Positions 26,220-37,091 of a stretch of DNA of 64,000 bases are shown here, piece after piece. Under the pieces are notes generated by a model. That model made no database searches. It was not told the origin of the DNA and was given only the letters and a program-made list of their open reading frames with translations. Made by a program: the position numbers and the translations under genes. Within the stretch, counting starts at the first letter, position 1. Each line of letters opens with the position of its first letter. Source of the stretch: an uncultured Actinomycetes bacterium (GTDB lineage: Bacteria > Actinomycetota > Actinomycetes > Nanopelagicales > Nanopelagicaceae); contig CAINLV010000023.1 of NCBI GenBank assembly GCA_903850565.1, positions 1 through 64,000 on the forward strand, read 5' to 3'.

Positions 26220-27446
26220 ATGGCCCGACAAGAGCAGTTGCTTGGAATAGTTCTCGCTGGTGGAGAAGGTAAGCGGTTAATGCCGCTCACCGCGGACCGC
26301 GCGAAGCCGGCGGTCCCATTTGGCGGGGCTTATCGCCTGATTGATTTTGTTCTATCCAACCTGGTTAATGCCGATCTTCGCAAGATCGCAGTTCTGACCC
26401 AATATAAATCGCATTCGTTAGATAGGCACATTACGACCACTTGGCGAATGTCGACCTTATTAGGTAACTACATCACTCCAGTCCCTGCGCAACAGCGCCT
26501 TGGACCACGGTGGTACACGGGCAGTGCCGATGCGATTCTGCAGAATTTCAATTTGATCCATGACGAAAATCCAAAGCATGTCTTGGTTTTCGGAGCCGAT
26601 CACGTTTACCGCATGGATCCCACTCAGATGTTTGATTTCCATCTGCAAACTGGGGCTGGGATTACGGTTGCGGCCATTCGGGTGAAGCGATCAGAAGCCA
26701 GCGAATTTGGCGTGATCGAACTGGCCGAAGATGGAATCACCATTAAGGCATTTCACGAAAAACCAGCAAATCCGCCGCCCATGCCCGGAAATCCTGAATA
26801 TTCACTAGTCTCCATGGGTAACTACATCTTTAAGCGCGATGCGATGGAAGAAGCGCTAATCCTAGATTCGGAAGATTTGGAAAGCCGTCATGACTTAGGT
26901 GGAAACATCATTCCGATGATGACTGCTGCTGGCTTAGCGCGCGCCTACGATTTCGCACATAATATTGTTCCAGGCGAAACCGAACGCGATAAAGGTTATT
27001 GGCGCGATGTAGGAAGCATCGATGCTTACTATGACGCTCATATGGATTTGGTTTCCGTGCATCCAATTTTCAATTTATACAATCGAGATTGGCCACTGCT
27101 GACAAATCCACCCTCATTGCCACCAGCGAAATTTTCAGAAAATGGTTCTGCCGTCGATTCGATCGTCGGTGCGGGGTCAATTATTGCCGGTGGGCGTCTA
27201 GAGCGAACCGTTGCTTCCTTTGATGTCGCGGTTGCCACAAATGCACTTGTTCAAGGTTCAGTATTAATGCCATCGGTCCGAATCGGCGCAGGTGCCATTA
27301 TTCGAAATGCAATCTTGGATAAGAATGTAATTGTGGAACCTGGAGCCCAAGTTGGCGTGGACCACGAACGCGACCGAGCTAGATTTACCATTTCCGAAGG
27401 TGGGATTGTTGTTGTGGGCAAGGGCACGACTATCACTGCGCACTAA
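26220..27446 (+). CDS. glgC: Glucose-1-phosphate adenylyltransferase
   Basis: Makes ADP-glucose from glucose-1-phosphate and ATP, the committed step of bacterial glycogen synthesis. The 408-residue protein has the nucleotidyltransferase signature [14 protein letters not shown] with [10 protein letters not shown], the ADP-glucose segments GTADAILQ-like ([10 protein letters not shown]) and [10 protein letters not shown], and a C-terminal left-handed beta-helix ([18 protein letters not shown] onward). The length is standard. Regulation is likely allosteric. It is divergent from glgA. Confidence 0.95.
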   Translation: MARQEQLLGIVLAGGEGKRLMPLTADRAKPAVPFGGAYRLIDFVLSNLVNADLRKIAVLTQYKSHSLDRHITTTWRMSTLLGNYITPVPAQQRLGPRWYTGSADAILQNFNLIHDENPKHVLVFGADHVYRMDPTQMFDFHLQTGAGITVAAIRVKRSEASEFGVIELAEDGITIKAFHEKPANPPPMPGNPEYSLVSMGNYIFKRDAMEEALILDSEDLESRHDLGGNIIPMMTAAGLARAYDFAHNIVPGETERDKGYWRDVGSIDAYYDAHMDLVSVHPIFNLYNRDWPLLTNPPSLPPAKFSENGSAVDSIVGAGSIIAGGRLERTVASFDVAVATNALVQGSVLMPSVRIGAGAIIRNAILDKNVIVEPGAQVGVDHERDRARFTISEGGIVVVGKGTTITAH

Positions 27447-27509
27447 TCCGATCATTTCTACTTATTCACCACTTTATCTACATTCCATCCTGGCCTTTGG
27501 CGAAACCGC

Positions 27510-27515
27510 TAAGGT
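27510..27515 (+). promoter_or_regulatory. -10 element of the DinG helicase gene (leaderless)
   Basis: TAAGGT ends 6 bases before the GTG start at 27522, matching the leaderless pattern. Confidence 0.45.
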
Positions 27516-27521
27516 GAGTAC

Positions 27522-29555
27522 GTGAGTGATGCCCAAGCTAAAGTTCGTTCTGCCCTGGATGCTGCCGTTGCAGCCATCGGTGGAAAACCTCGTGTGGGCC
27601 AAATGGAGATGGCAGAAGCAGTTGCTAACGCCCTTTCCGATCGTCATCACCTGTTAGTTCAAGCCGGTACCGGAACTGGAAAATCCTTAGCTTATTTAGT
27701 CCCGGCCCTTGCGCATGGAAAGAAAGTGTTAGTGGCCACGGCAACTTTGGCCCTGCAGCGCCAACTTGTGGAACGCGACTTACCCAGGATTAAGGCTGCC
27801 TTGGAGAAAGAACTCAATCGAGAATTAACTTTTGCCGTCTACAAAGGTGTTGGAAATTATCTCTGCCTACAAAAGATGAATAGTTCGGTTGCCGATCCCG
27901 ACGGTGAAATTCTCTTAGAAATTGGCGCACTAGAGAAAGATGCAAAACGATTGCGGGCCTGGGCAGAAACTCCTGGAATCTCAGGGGATAAAGACGATGC
28001 GCCTGAAGTAGATCGACGAGTCTGGTTTGCAAACGCGGTTTCGGGTCGAGAATGTATGGGAGCTGATGAATGTCCATTCGGTACCGTATGTTTTTCGGCA
28101 AATGCCAAAGCTAAGGCGCAAAAGGCAGATGTTGTCGTTACCAACCACACTTTGCTAGCCATTGAAATTGTGGAGTCGCACCCGATCTTGCCAGAACGCG
28201 ATGCCGTCATTTTGGATGAGGCGCACGAATTTATGGATCGCACTACCCAAGCTGTTACCGAAGAATTAACTGTCGGTCGAGTCGAGCGATCGGCGAAAAT
28301 GGCGAAGAAATATTTACCAGGAAAGATAGCTGACACCTTTGCCAAAGCCGCCGACAAGTATGCCGAGTCAATAAAGGAATTTTCTCAAGATGTCCGAACT
28401 AATCTGGCGTTGGCTGGAAGATTGCCAGATTTGCCAGCTCAACTTGAAGCGCCAATTCGAAATGTGAAGGATTCTGCCCAAGCGGTGATTGCCCAAATAA
28501 ATAAGGATTCGGAGATCTTGGACCCAGACTCCATGGCAGAACGGATCCGGGTAAAAGGAGCGGTCAATGAAATAATGCAGATTGCCACGAAGATGCTCCG
28601 CCCCGGAAGTTCGCAAGTGCTCTGGTTTGATCAAGCTTTTTCCACCCTTTATCTAGCACCTTTGAGTGTTTCAGCGGTACTGCGTGAAAATTTGTTAACT
28701 CGGACGCCCGTGATTGCAACCAGCGCGACCTTGTCCGTAGGTAAGAGTTTTGATGCAATCGCCAAGAGCATCGGATTTGTGGTGGGTGAACCCTCTCGTT
28801 TTAGTGAAAGCGCAGAAGAAGAATCCGAGTCAGAGGATGACTTTGGAATCGATCCATCAAACGTTCAGATGCTAGATGTTGGTTCCCCCTTTGATTTTGC
28901 CAATCAAGGAATGCTCTACCTACCGCGCAACATTCCAGAACCTGGTCGAGATGGTCCTGCACCTGAAGCGCTCACAGAACTCGGAGAACTTATCGAGGCG
29001 GCCGGTGGTCGAACCCTTGCCCTCTTCTCTTCGTGGCGAGGGGTAGAAATGGCTGATATTCATCTGCGCAAAGTTTTGGCCGAACTTAAACTTCCCATCA
29101 TCACCCAAAAGCGTGGTGACAGTGTTGGGTCGCTGGTGGATCGTTTTGCTAAAGAGCCAACCTCCATTCTCTTGGGGACAATTTCGCTCTGGCAAGGAAT
29201 CGATGTTCCTGGGCCATCTTGTACTTTGGTCGCCATCGATCGCATTCCGTTTCCAAGACCCGATGAACCAGTCATGAGCGCCCGCGCAGCTGCTGCAGAT
29301 GCCACGGGTGGAAGTGGATTTATGCAGGTCTCCTTGCCTCGGGCAGCGCTCCTGTTAGCGCAAGGTACTGGTCGATTGATCCGATCTACCGAAGATCGAG
29401 GCGTTGTTGCCATTTTGGATTCCAGGATTGTGACCAAGCGCTACGGATCGGTCTTGCTCAATTCCATGCCACCATTTTGGCGAACCAGTGATGGCGCCAT
29501 TATTCGCGATTCGTTGAAAAGATTACACAGTGAATTTAGCGAGCAGGGTTTGTAG
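27522..29555 (+). CDS. dinG: DinG/XPD-like ATP-dependent DNA helicase
   Basis: A superfamily 2 helicase of 677 residues related to DinG and XPD. It has Walker A AGTGTGKSLAY, the box ILDEAHEF, the late helicase segments GTISLWQGIDVPG and QGTGRLIRS. Between the first motifs it carries four cysteines (YLCLQK, RECMGADEC, GTVCF) at the place where XPD-family enzymes hold a 4Fe-4S cluster. Such enzymes unwind damaged or RNA-hybrid DNA. It starts with GTG and overlaps the convergent NUDIX gene by 33 bp. Confidence 0.92.
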   Translation: MSDAQAKVRSALDAAVAAIGGKPRVGQMEMAEAVANALSDRHHLLVQAGTGTGKSLAYLVPALAHGKKVLVATATLALQRQLVERDLPRIKAALEKELNRELTFAVYKGVGNYLCLQKMNSSVADPDGEILLEIGALEKDAKRLRAWAETPGISGDKDDAPEVDRRVWFANAVSGRECMGADECPFGTVCFSANAKAKAQKADVVVTNHTLLAIEIVESHPILPERDAVILDEAHEFMDRTTQAVTEELTVGRVERSAKMAKKYLPGKIADTFAKAADKYAESIKEFSQDVRTNLALAGRLPDLPAQLEAPIRNVKDSAQAVIAQINKDSEILDPDSMAERIRVKGAVNEIMQIATKMLRPGSSQVLWFDQAFSTLYLAPLSVSAVLRENLLTRTPVIATSATLSVGKSFDAIAKSIGFVVGEPSRFSESAEEESESEDDFGIDPSNVQMLDVGSPFDFANQGMLYLPRNIPEPGRDGPAPEALTELGELIEAAGGRTLALFSSWRGVEMADIHLRKVLAELKLPIITQKRGDSVGSLVDRFAKEPTSILLGTISLWQGIDVPGPSCTLVAIDRIPFPRPDEPVMSARAAAADATGGSGFMQVSLPRAALLLAQGTGRLIRSTEDRGVVAILDSRIVTKRYGSVLLNSMPPFWRTSDGAIIRDSLKRLHSEFSEQGL

Positions 29556-29984
29556 CGTCGGCCAAGTCTTTGCGAAACTGGGATGAAGATTCTTTTCGCT
29601 CACCTGTGAAATTTCTACCCACTCCACTTGAAGTGATTCAGCATTCATTTCATGGGCGATGAGTTGGGAATCAACTGATGCGATAACGGTGTCGTACTGC
29701 CAGTTTCCGTGATTATCGGTAAAGGTGTGAAGTGGTTTCACGAATTCACTCACGATTCCGATTTCTTCTACCGCTTCGCGAAGCGCTGCTTCGATAATAG
29801 TTTCGTGAGAATCTTTTGCGCCTCCGGGGATTCCCCAGGTGTCACCGTTGTGGACCCAAGGCGCGCGGTGCTGCAAGAGAATTGTTGTGTCCCGCAATAA
29901 GAGCACGCCAGCGGCACCAAATATGCCCCAATGTTTCTGACCACAATGGCACTCAATCCAGCCATCGCCATCTCGGGAAGTCAT
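29523..29984 (-). CDS. NUDIX hydrolase with short Cys/His N-terminus
   Basis: A 153-residue NUDIX pyrophosphohydrolase. The Nudix box is complete: GGAKDSHETIIEAALREA followed by VEEIG. The start is set at ATG 29982-29984 (MTSRDGDGWIECHCGQKHWG), because the N-terminal C-H-C-G-x-x-H-W-G segment is seen in actinobacterial relatives, and because CACGCT lies 6 bases upstream as a possible leaderless -10. The longer frame is rejected. The substrate could be an oxidised nucleotide or another nucleoside diphosphate derivative. It converges on dinG with overlapping ends. Confidence 0.88.
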   Translation of the reverse strand: MTSRDGDGWIECHCGQKHWGIFGAAGVLLLRDTTILLQHRAPWVHNGDTWGIPGGAKDSHETIIEAALREAVEEIGIVSEFVKPLHTFTDNHGNWQYDTVIASVDSQLIAHEMNAESLQVEWVEISQVSEKNLHPSFAKTWPTLQTLLAKFTV

Positions 29985-29990
29985 AGCGCT

Positions 29991-29996
29991 AGCGTG
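29991..29996 (-). promoter_or_regulatory. Possible -10 element of the NUDIX gene (leaderless)
   Basis: CACGCT on the minus strand ends 6 bases before the ATG. Like the sepH element it has C at position 1, so this is a tentative call. Confidence 0.35.
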
Positions 29997-30076
29997 GCAC
30001 GAAAGTGCGAAAAATGTATAACGATTGCTTATCCACAGTTTCGCGCTGTGGCGGTGGCACAAGTAGTGGCGCAGAT

Positions 30077-30082
30077 TATGGT
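30077..30082 (+). promoter_or_regulatory. -10 element of the PKD-domain gene (leaderless)
   Basis: TATGGT ends 7 bases before the GTG at 30090 and decides that start. The ATG that overlaps the element would otherwise be chosen. Confidence 0.42.
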
Positions 30083-30089
30083 TCCTTGC

Positions 30090-30878
30090 GTGAATAAATT
30101 TCGCTGCATCTTTCTTGGCTTCGCACTTGTAATAATTGAAGCGCTCACCTTTTCCAGTGCCATTGCAGTGACCGATTGCGCCTCGAAGGCCTGTGTCAGC
30201 GTGGTAACCGATCCCGCTCATGGCGGCATCATTATCTCGGCGGTACAGAATTCTCCGGGTTCAGTTGTAGCTCCTCCTCCCACTCCGCCGGCGGTGAAGA
30301 AGGTCAAACGAATTATTCGCCGACCGGCGGCGACTATCCCCAAACCCAAACCGGTCGTTAAAGCTCATGTGCCACGGACGGGAAGCACTTCGACTGTTAA
30401 AAAAGTGAGCGCAATAAAACCTACTCCTTCTCAAAGTATTGCTCCGAAAGTGGTTGCCGCCGTCTCTTTGAGCGATAGCCTGACCGCCCTCCTACCGGGA
30501 CGAAATATTGTTTTCGCTCCCAATCCGATCGCATTGCCAGGTATTCCCGTGTATTTCTGGACCGACTCCACAGATTTCTTTACCACCGCCACCACGATTC
30601 TTGGGATTGTTGTAGGGGTGTCCCTACAACCTAGCTATACCTGGAATTTCGGCGATGGCAGCGCAACCATAACGACCAGATCTTCCACTGTTTATCCCAG
30701 TATCGGCCTAGCCCACACCTATGCCCGGAACGGTTCGTACACCATTTCTTTGGCTATCTCCTGGGCAGGATCGTGGAGTGCAGATGGCAACGTTTTTCCG
30801 GTCCTTGGCAATGCCATCGTTCAAAATACTTCGACCACCATCCAGGTGAAGACTGCGCCTACTAACTACCTCCACTAG
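30090..30878 (+). CDS. Secreted PKD-domain protein
   Basis: A 262-residue probable exported protein. The first 28 residues form a signal peptide: a short basic N-terminus, a hydrophobic core (IFLGFALVIIEALTF) and an A-x-A cleavage site (SSAIA). A Pro/Lys-rich basic linker follows (about 60-125), then a PKD domain with the diagnostic WNFGDGS and LAHTYARNGSYTI. PKD domains mediate extracellular protein or polysaccharide contacts. No catalytic domain is visible. The function is unknown; a surface or cell-wall-associated role is inferred. Confidence 0.78.
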   Translation: MNKFRCIFLGFALVIIEALTFSSAIAVTDCASKACVSVVTDPAHGGIIISAVQNSPGSVVAPPPTPPAVKKVKRIIRRPAATIPKPKPVVKAHVPRTGSTSTVKKVSAIKPTPSQSIAPKVVAAVSLSDSLTALLPGRNIVFAPNPIALPGIPVYFWTDSTDFFTTATTILGIVVGVSLQPSYTWNFGDGSATITTRSSTVYPSIGLAHTYARNGSYTISLAISWAGSWSADGNVFPVLGNAIVQNTSTTIQVKTAPTNYLH

Positions 30879-30956
30879 TTTTCCCCAGCTTAGGTTTTCA
30901 ACAGGTAGGGGAGCGCCTGAAAATACTTAGTAACTCCTTCAACGAATATTTCGCTC

Positions 30957-31949
30957 ATGACAACTTTAACTTCTCCCGACGATTTATTGATAGCGGTTCC
31001 ATTCCTTGTTGGATATCACCCAGAAAACTCTTTGGTTCTCATCTCGCTTTGCGATGGAAATATTGGGATGGCAATGCGTATTGATTTCCCTCGAGATGCA
31101 GATCCGGAACAGATGGATTCCCTGGCATCTCACTTAGTTCGTGAGAAAGCAGATGCCGCCATGGTAGTGGCGTATCTTCCCAATGAAATCTCCGATTGCG
31201 AATATCTCATGGCGCCATTAACTGAAGCGATCGAAATGCGCGACATCGCGGTCCGGGAATTTCTCCAAGTTCACCAACTTCGTTGGCGTTCAATGATCTG
31301 CTCCGATAAGAGTTGTTGTCCGCCCGAAGGTTCGCCACTTCCCGATATCAATAATTCTCGGGTCGCCGCCGAACAAGTGTTAAAAGGTCGCCGCCTACCA
31401 TATTTGGATTTAGAACACTTGAAAGATTCTATGGCGGCTTTTCCACCTAATGAAAAATTGAAGCGGAAGATCGGAAAGGTTGCCAAGATTGATTACGAAT
31501 CTACAGAGGTACTAGAAAAGCAACGTGAAGGAGCGTTGGCAGTTACCGATCTCTTTCATCAATTTCGCACGTTAGGTTCATGCAGTGACGAAGGGTTGAT
31601 CGCACTGGTCTTGGTCAGGCTCCAAGACTTGCAGGTAAGAGATTATGCGATGGGCATAACCGATCCCGAAAAAATCGAGCTCCTAGCCTCGATGTGGCAT
31701 TGGCTAGTGAAAACCGCACCCGAAGGTTATGTCGCCCCAGTAGCCACCCTGTTGGCAGCGATCTCTTACGAAAATGGGGAGGGGGCCTTTGCTGCGCGAG
31801 CTTTGGACCGTGCCTTTGAAGATGACCTCACTTATCCACTGGCTAAGTTGCTTCGACGAGTCTTTGCCGCTGGTTGGCCACCAGAAAGCTTTGCGCAGAT
31901 GAGGGCTGATCTTCATCCTAAAATCTGTGCCACCCTCTTTGCCGACTAA
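30957..31949 (+). CDS. DUF4192 domain-containing protein
   Basis: A 330-residue protein of the actinobacterial DUF4192 family. The conserved N-terminus PDDLLIAVPFLVGYHPENSLVL and internal LVREKADAAMVVAYL match it. The family is common in actinobacteria and has no established function. A GAATAT 7 bases before the ATG is a weak candidate -10, and there is no good ribosome binding site. Its stop codon overlaps the -10 element of ald. Confidence 0.8.
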   Translation: MTTLTSPDDLLIAVPFLVGYHPENSLVLISLCDGNIGMAMRIDFPRDADPEQMDSLASHLVREKADAAMVVAYLPNEISDCEYLMAPLTEAIEMRDIAVREFLQVHQLRWRSMICSDKSCCPPEGSPLPDINNSRVAAEQVLKGRRLPYLDLEHLKDSMAAFPPNEKLKRKIGKVAKIDYESTEVLEKQREGALAVTDLFHQFRTLGSCSDEGLIALVLVRLQDLQVRDYAMGITDPEKIELLASMWHWLVKTAPEGYVAPVATLLAAISYENGEGAFAARALDRAFEDDLTYPLAKLLRRVFAAGWPPESFAQMRADLHPKICATLFAD

Positions 31950-31952
31950 GAT
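31947..31952 (+). promoter_or_regulatory. -10 element of ald (leaderless), overlapping the DUF4192 stop codon
   Basis: TAAGAT ends 6 bases before the ald ATG. Its first three bases are the TAA stop of the DUF4192 gene, so one sequence serves as both stop codon and promoter element. Confidence 0.5.
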
Positions 31953-31958
31953 AATTAC

Positions 31959-33041
31959 ATGATCGTAGGTATCCCAAAAGAGATTAAAAATAATGAATTT
32001 CGCATTTCTGCCACACCCTCAGGAGTACATGCCCTGGTAGGTAATGGACATACAGTTCTTATCCAAACCGGTGCTGGCTTAGGTTCGTCAATAACGGACC
32101 AGGACTATATAAAGGCCGGCGGTGAAATAGTGGCTACCGCCGAGCAGGTTTGGGAACGAGCCGATCTCATTGTCAAAGTGAAAGAACCCATTGCTGCGGA
32201 ATATCCGTTGATGCGAAAAGGACAAATTCTCTTTACCTATTTGCATTTAGCTGCTTCTCGAGAATGCACCGAGGCCATCATTGCAAGTGGCACAACTGCC
32301 ATCGCCTATGAAACTGTAGAAATTAATAAGCAACTCCCATTACTTGCACCCATGAGCGAAGTCGCCGGGCGTATGTCCATTCAAGTTGGCGCGGCATCAT
32401 TGCAAAAAAGCGCAGGCGGGCGAGGTGTACTTCTGGGTGGAGTTCCCGGCGTCAGCCCAGCGAAAGTTGTCATCTTAGGCGGAGGTGTTGTCGGCGTTGC
32501 CGCGGCATCCATTGCGCACGGAATGCGAGCAGATGTTTCGATATTGGATTTAGATCTCAGTCGACTTCGCGAGATCGATAATCTTTTTGCCGGCCAAGTT
32601 CGCACTCTGGCTTCATCTGCCTATGAGATTGAAAACCAACTTCTGGAAGCAGATTTGGTCATTGGAGCAGTTCTGGTTCACGGCGCTAAAGCTCCGCGAC
32701 TTGTGAGCGATGCCCTGGTGGCTCGAATGAAACCTGGAAGTGTCTTGGTCGATGTCGCCATCGATCAGGGTGGCTGTTTTGAAGGGTCAAGAGCAACAAC
32801 TCATTCGGATCCAACTTTCGCAGTTCATAACAGCCTCTACTACTGCGTGGCGAATATGCCCGGGGCGGTTCCATCCACCTCCACAGCTGCGCTTTCCAAC
32901 GCCACCATTCGCTATGCGATCGCCTTGGCAAATAAAGGTTGGGAACGCGCCTGTGCAGATGACCCCGCTCTGGGCGCAGGGCTAAATGTCCATGAAGGAA
33001 AGATTTACTACCCTGCAGTTTCGGCCGCCCACGGGCTCTAA
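31959..33041 (+). CDS. ald: Alanine dehydrogenase
   Basis: Interconverts L-alanine and pyruvate plus ammonia with NAD+. The 360-residue protein has the N-terminal IPKEIKNNEFRISATP, lysine in VKVKEP, the catalytic His in TYLHLAASRE, the Rossmann loop GGGVVGVAAASIAHGM and the VDVAIDQGGCFEGSRATTH segment. The length is usual for the family. It probably feeds alanine nitrogen and carbon into central metabolism and sits before a glutamine synthetase homologue, another nitrogen gene. Confidence 0.95.
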   Translation: MIVGIPKEIKNNEFRISATPSGVHALVGNGHTVLIQTGAGLGSSITDQDYIKAGGEIVATAEQVWERADLIVKVKEPIAAEYPLMRKGQILFTYLHLAASRECTEAIIASGTTAIAYETVEINKQLPLLAPMSEVAGRMSIQVGAASLQKSAGGRGVLLGGVPGVSPAKVVILGGGVVGVAAASIAHGMRADVSILDLDLSRLREIDNLFAGQVRTLASSAYEIENQLLEADLVIGAVLVHGAKAPRLVSDALVARMKPGSVLVDVAIDQGGCFEGSRATTHSDPTFAVHNSLYYCVANMPGAVPSTSTAALSNATIRYAIALANKGWERACADDPALGAGLNVHEGKIYYPAVSAAHGL

Positions 33042-33141
33042 CTCCCTCCCAGAGCCTAGGTTTAGACGGGAAACTGCGTAATTCGGCTGATTTTCCGGCG
33101 GAGTTAACACTGCCGTAATGCGCGATTGGCAGGATGGCGCC

Positions 33142-34446
33142 ATGAGTGAAGAGATTTCGCGCCAAGAAGAGTTTGTTCTGCGCACCCTTGAAGAGCGAAG
33201 CATCCGGTTTGTGCGACTCTGGTTTACCGATGTATTGGGCTTCCTCAAGTCGGTAGCTATCGCGCCGGCTGAATTAACTGGCGCATTCGAAGAAGGAATT
33301 GGTTTTGATGGTTCGGCCATCGAAGGATTTGCTCGAGTCACTGAGTCCGACATGTTGGCAAAGCCCGATGCCGCCACTTTTTCGATTTTGCCGTGGCGGA
33401 CCGAGTCACCTGGTGCAGCCCGAATGTTCTGCGATATTGCTATGCCCGATGGAACCCCTTCAGCTGCCGATCCACGCAATGTTCTGAAACGAACTTTAAA
33501 CAAGGCCGCCGAACTAGGTTTCACTTGCTATACCCATCCAGAATTGGAATTCTTTTTATTCGCTGGCCCTCCGCTACCAGGTCAGATTCCTACGCCAGTT
33601 GATTCTGGTGGTTACTTTGATCAGACTCCAGCTGCTGTCGGACACGACTTCCGTAGACAGGCAATCACCATGTTGGAGGCGATGGGCGTCTCCGTGGAAT
33701 TTAGCCATCATGAAGCGGCCCCCGGTCAACAGGAAATTGATCTTCGTTATGCCGATGCACTGAGCACCGCAGATAACATCATGACTTTTAGACATGTAGT
33801 GAAAGAAGTGGCCCTGGATCAAGGCTTCCATGCATCCTTTATGCCAAAGCCTTTCACCGAGTTTGCTGGTTCAGGAATGCACACCCACTTCTCGCTCTTT
33901 AAAGGTGAAGAAAATGCTTTCTACGAAGCCGATGCCGATCACAACCTTTCGGCAACAGGGCGCGCATTTATTGCTGGAATATTGAAGCATGCTCGCGAAT
34001 TTACCGCGGTCACCAATCAGTGGGTTAATTCATATAAGCGCCTAACCGGCGGCGGTGAAGCTCCATCTGTTGTTTCGTGGGGTCATAACAATCGTTCGGC
34101 TCTGGTTCGGATTCCGGCCTATAAACCGCGGAAAGAGAACTCAACCCGGGTTGAAGTGCGCTCGCCCGATTCGGCTTGTAATCCATACCTATCCTTTGCA
34201 GTGATCATTGCCGCCGGCCTTAAGGGGATTGAGGCTGGTTACGAGCTAGTGGATTCGGAGAACCCAGAATCACTGCCGACAAATTTGGATGAGGCCATTT
34301 CTGCGATGGAGAAGAGCGATTTAGTTCGGGAAACTCTCGGGGAGAGCGTCTTTGAGTACGTTTTGCGGAATAAACGGGCCGAATGGGCTGAGTATCGCCG
34401 CCAAGTGAGCGCATTTGAGTTAGATAGATATTTGCCCGTTCTGTAA
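33142..34446 (+). CDS. glnA2: Glutamine synthetase family protein, GlnA2-like
   Basis: A type I glutamine synthetase family enzyme of 434 residues. Catalytic and ATP-site segments include GFDGSAIEGFARVTESDM, EFSHHEAAPGQQEIDLRYADAL and GSGMHTHFSL. The C-terminus (GESVFEYVLRNKRAEWAEYRRQV) resembles actinobacterial GlnA2. The Tyr-containing adenylylation loop of GSI-beta enzymes (NLYDLP) is replaced here by ENPESLPTN, so control by adenylylation is unlikely. GlnA2-like proteins make either glutamine or gamma-glutamylated amines. The start ATG 33142 has AGGA 8 bases upstream; ATG 33118 is an alternative. Confidence 0.88.
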   Translation: MSEEISRQEEFVLRTLEERSIRFVRLWFTDVLGFLKSVAIAPAELTGAFEEGIGFDGSAIEGFARVTESDMLAKPDAATFSILPWRTESPGAARMFCDIAMPDGTPSAADPRNVLKRTLNKAAELGFTCYTHPELEFFLFAGPPLPGQIPTPVDSGGYFDQTPAAVGHDFRRQAITMLEAMGVSVEFSHHEAAPGQQEIDLRYADALSTADNIMTFRHVVKEVALDQGFHASFMPKPFTEFAGSGMHTHFSLFKGEENAFYEADADHNLSATGRAFIAGILKHAREFTAVTNQWVNSYKRLTGGGEAPSVVSWGHNNRSALVRIPAYKPRKENSTRVEVRSPDSACNPYLSFAVIIAAGLKGIEAGYELVDSENPESLPTNLDEAISAMEKSDLVRETLGESVFEYVLRNKRAEWAEYRRQVSAFELDRYLPVL

Positions 34447-34455
34447 CGGAAGCGA

Positions 34456-34461
34456 TAATCT
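34456..34461 (+). promoter_or_regulatory. -10 element of the leuA leader (leaderless start at the leader peptide)
   Basis: TAATCT ends 6 bases before the ATG of the leader peptide, so the transcript should begin at that ATG. GATAAT, two bases upstream, overlaps it. Confidence 0.55.
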
Positions 34462-34467
34462 TTGACC

Positions 34468-34521
34468 ATGCGCAGCATCAAGGTCTCACTCCTCCTTCGC
34501 TGCCGCGACGGGGCCAATTAA
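34468..34521 (+). CDS. leuL: leuA leader peptide, 17 residues with three consecutive Leu codons
   Basis: A small reading frame M-R-S-I-K-V-S-L-L-L-R-C-R-D-G-A-N ending in TAA. The three leucine codons CTC-CTC-CTT (34489-34497) act as the sensor in leucine attenuation: the ribosome stalls there when charged tRNA-Leu is scarce. It lies directly before leuA and is followed by overlapping alternative hairpins. A -10 element 6 bases before the ATG implies a leaderless mRNA, so the peptide needs no ribosome binding site. Leucine leader peptides before leuA are known in other actinobacteria. Confidence 0.75.
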   Translation: MRSIKVSLLLRCRDGAN

Positions 34522-34538
34522 CCGGTCCCCTCGTCGCG
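34504..34538 (+). promoter_or_regulatory. Anti-terminator-type hairpin in the leuA leader
   Basis: CGCGACG (34504-34510) pairs perfectly with CGTCGCG (34532-34538), extended inside by GGG/CCC and CC/GG pairs. The stop codon of the leader peptide lies in its loop region. Bases 34534-34538 are also needed by the following hairpin, so the two structures exclude each other. Confidence 0.6.
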
Positions 34539-34581
34539 GGGTTTGGTTGTGCCGGTAAACCCAAACCCAACCGCGAGTTTT
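34534..34581 (+). terminator. Attenuator hairpin before leuA
   Basis: TCGCGGGGTTTGG (34534-34546) pairs with CCAAACC (34561-34567) and CCGCGA (34571-34576) around a 3-base bulge, followed by GTTTT. It could stop transcription when leucine is plentiful. The T-run is short, so masking of the nearby leuA ribosome binding site AAGGAG (34582-34587) is an alternative mechanism. Confidence 0.5.
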
Positions 34582-34583
34582 AA

Positions 34584-36332
<1,749 letters not shown>

Positions 36333-36345
36333 CGCTATTAACCAT

Positions 36346-36351
36346 TACCGT
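36346..36351 (+). promoter_or_regulatory. -10 element of recO (leaderless)
   Basis: TACCGT ends 7 bases before the GTG start of recO, 13 bases after the leuA stop. Confidence 0.42.
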
Positions 36352-36358
36352 GTGACCC

Positions 36359-37090
36359 GTGGCGCTTTATCGTGATCAAGCGATCGTCCTTCGTACCCAG
36401 AAATTGGGAGAGGCCGATCGCATCATCACACTTTTTACTAAGGATCACGGGCGTCTAAGAGCGGTTGCAAAAGGAGTTCGGCGAACCAAATCCAAATTCG
36501 GCGCGCGATTAGAACCAACCAGCCATGTTGATCTTCAACTTTATACTGGCAAGACGTTCGACATTGTTACCCAGGCCGAGAGTATTGAAAACTATGGCGA
36601 TACGTTGGCCAATGATTACCAACGATGGACAATCGCTGGAGCGATCTTGGAATCGGCTGAACGATTTACCGCACAGGAACACGAACCAGCATTAGCTCAG
36701 TATCAACTCGTTGTTGGTTCCTTGAATGCTTTGGCACATCAAACCTATGACCCCTCTTTAATCTTGGATGCCTATCTGCTCCGATCTCTTTCAGTTGCTG
36801 GATATGCGCCTTCGCTGACCAACTGTTCCAACTGCGATAAGCCGGGTCCGCATAAATATTTTTCACTGGTAGGAGGCGGGTCAGTTTGCTTAGAGTGCAA
36901 GCCCTCTGCTGCTGCCACGCCAGTTCCAGAAACGCTGCGCTTGATGGCGGATCTGCAAACTGGTGATTGGAAGAGCGCGGTTACAAGTGAACTCAGGCAT
37001 CGCCGGGAGGCCTCGGGGTTAATAGCTGCATACCTTCAATGGCATCTTGAGCGCGGGTTACGAAGTCTGACTTTGGTGGAACGAAGTTAA
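36359..37090 (+). CDS. recO: DNA repair protein RecO
   Basis: Part of the RecFOR pathway that loads RecA onto gapped DNA. The 243-residue protein has an N-terminal OB fold ([28 protein letters not shown]), a helical middle, and a zinc-finger-like segment with [10 protein letters not shown] and CLECK. It starts with GTG 36359. uppS follows after one base, giving the recO-uppS order common in actinobacteria. Confidence 0.93.
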   Translation: MALYRDQAIVLRTQKLGEADRIITLFTKDHGRLRAVAKGVRRTKSKFGARLEPTSHVDLQLYTGKTFDIVTQAESIENYGDTLANDYQRWTIAGAILESAERFTAQEHEPALAQYQLVVGSLNALAHQTYDPSLILDAYLLRSLSVAGYAPSLTNCSNCDKPGPHKYFSLVGGGSVCLECKPSAAATPVPETLRLMADLQTGDWKSAVTSELRHRREASGLIAAYLQWHLERGLRSLTLVERS

Positions 37091-37091
37091 T

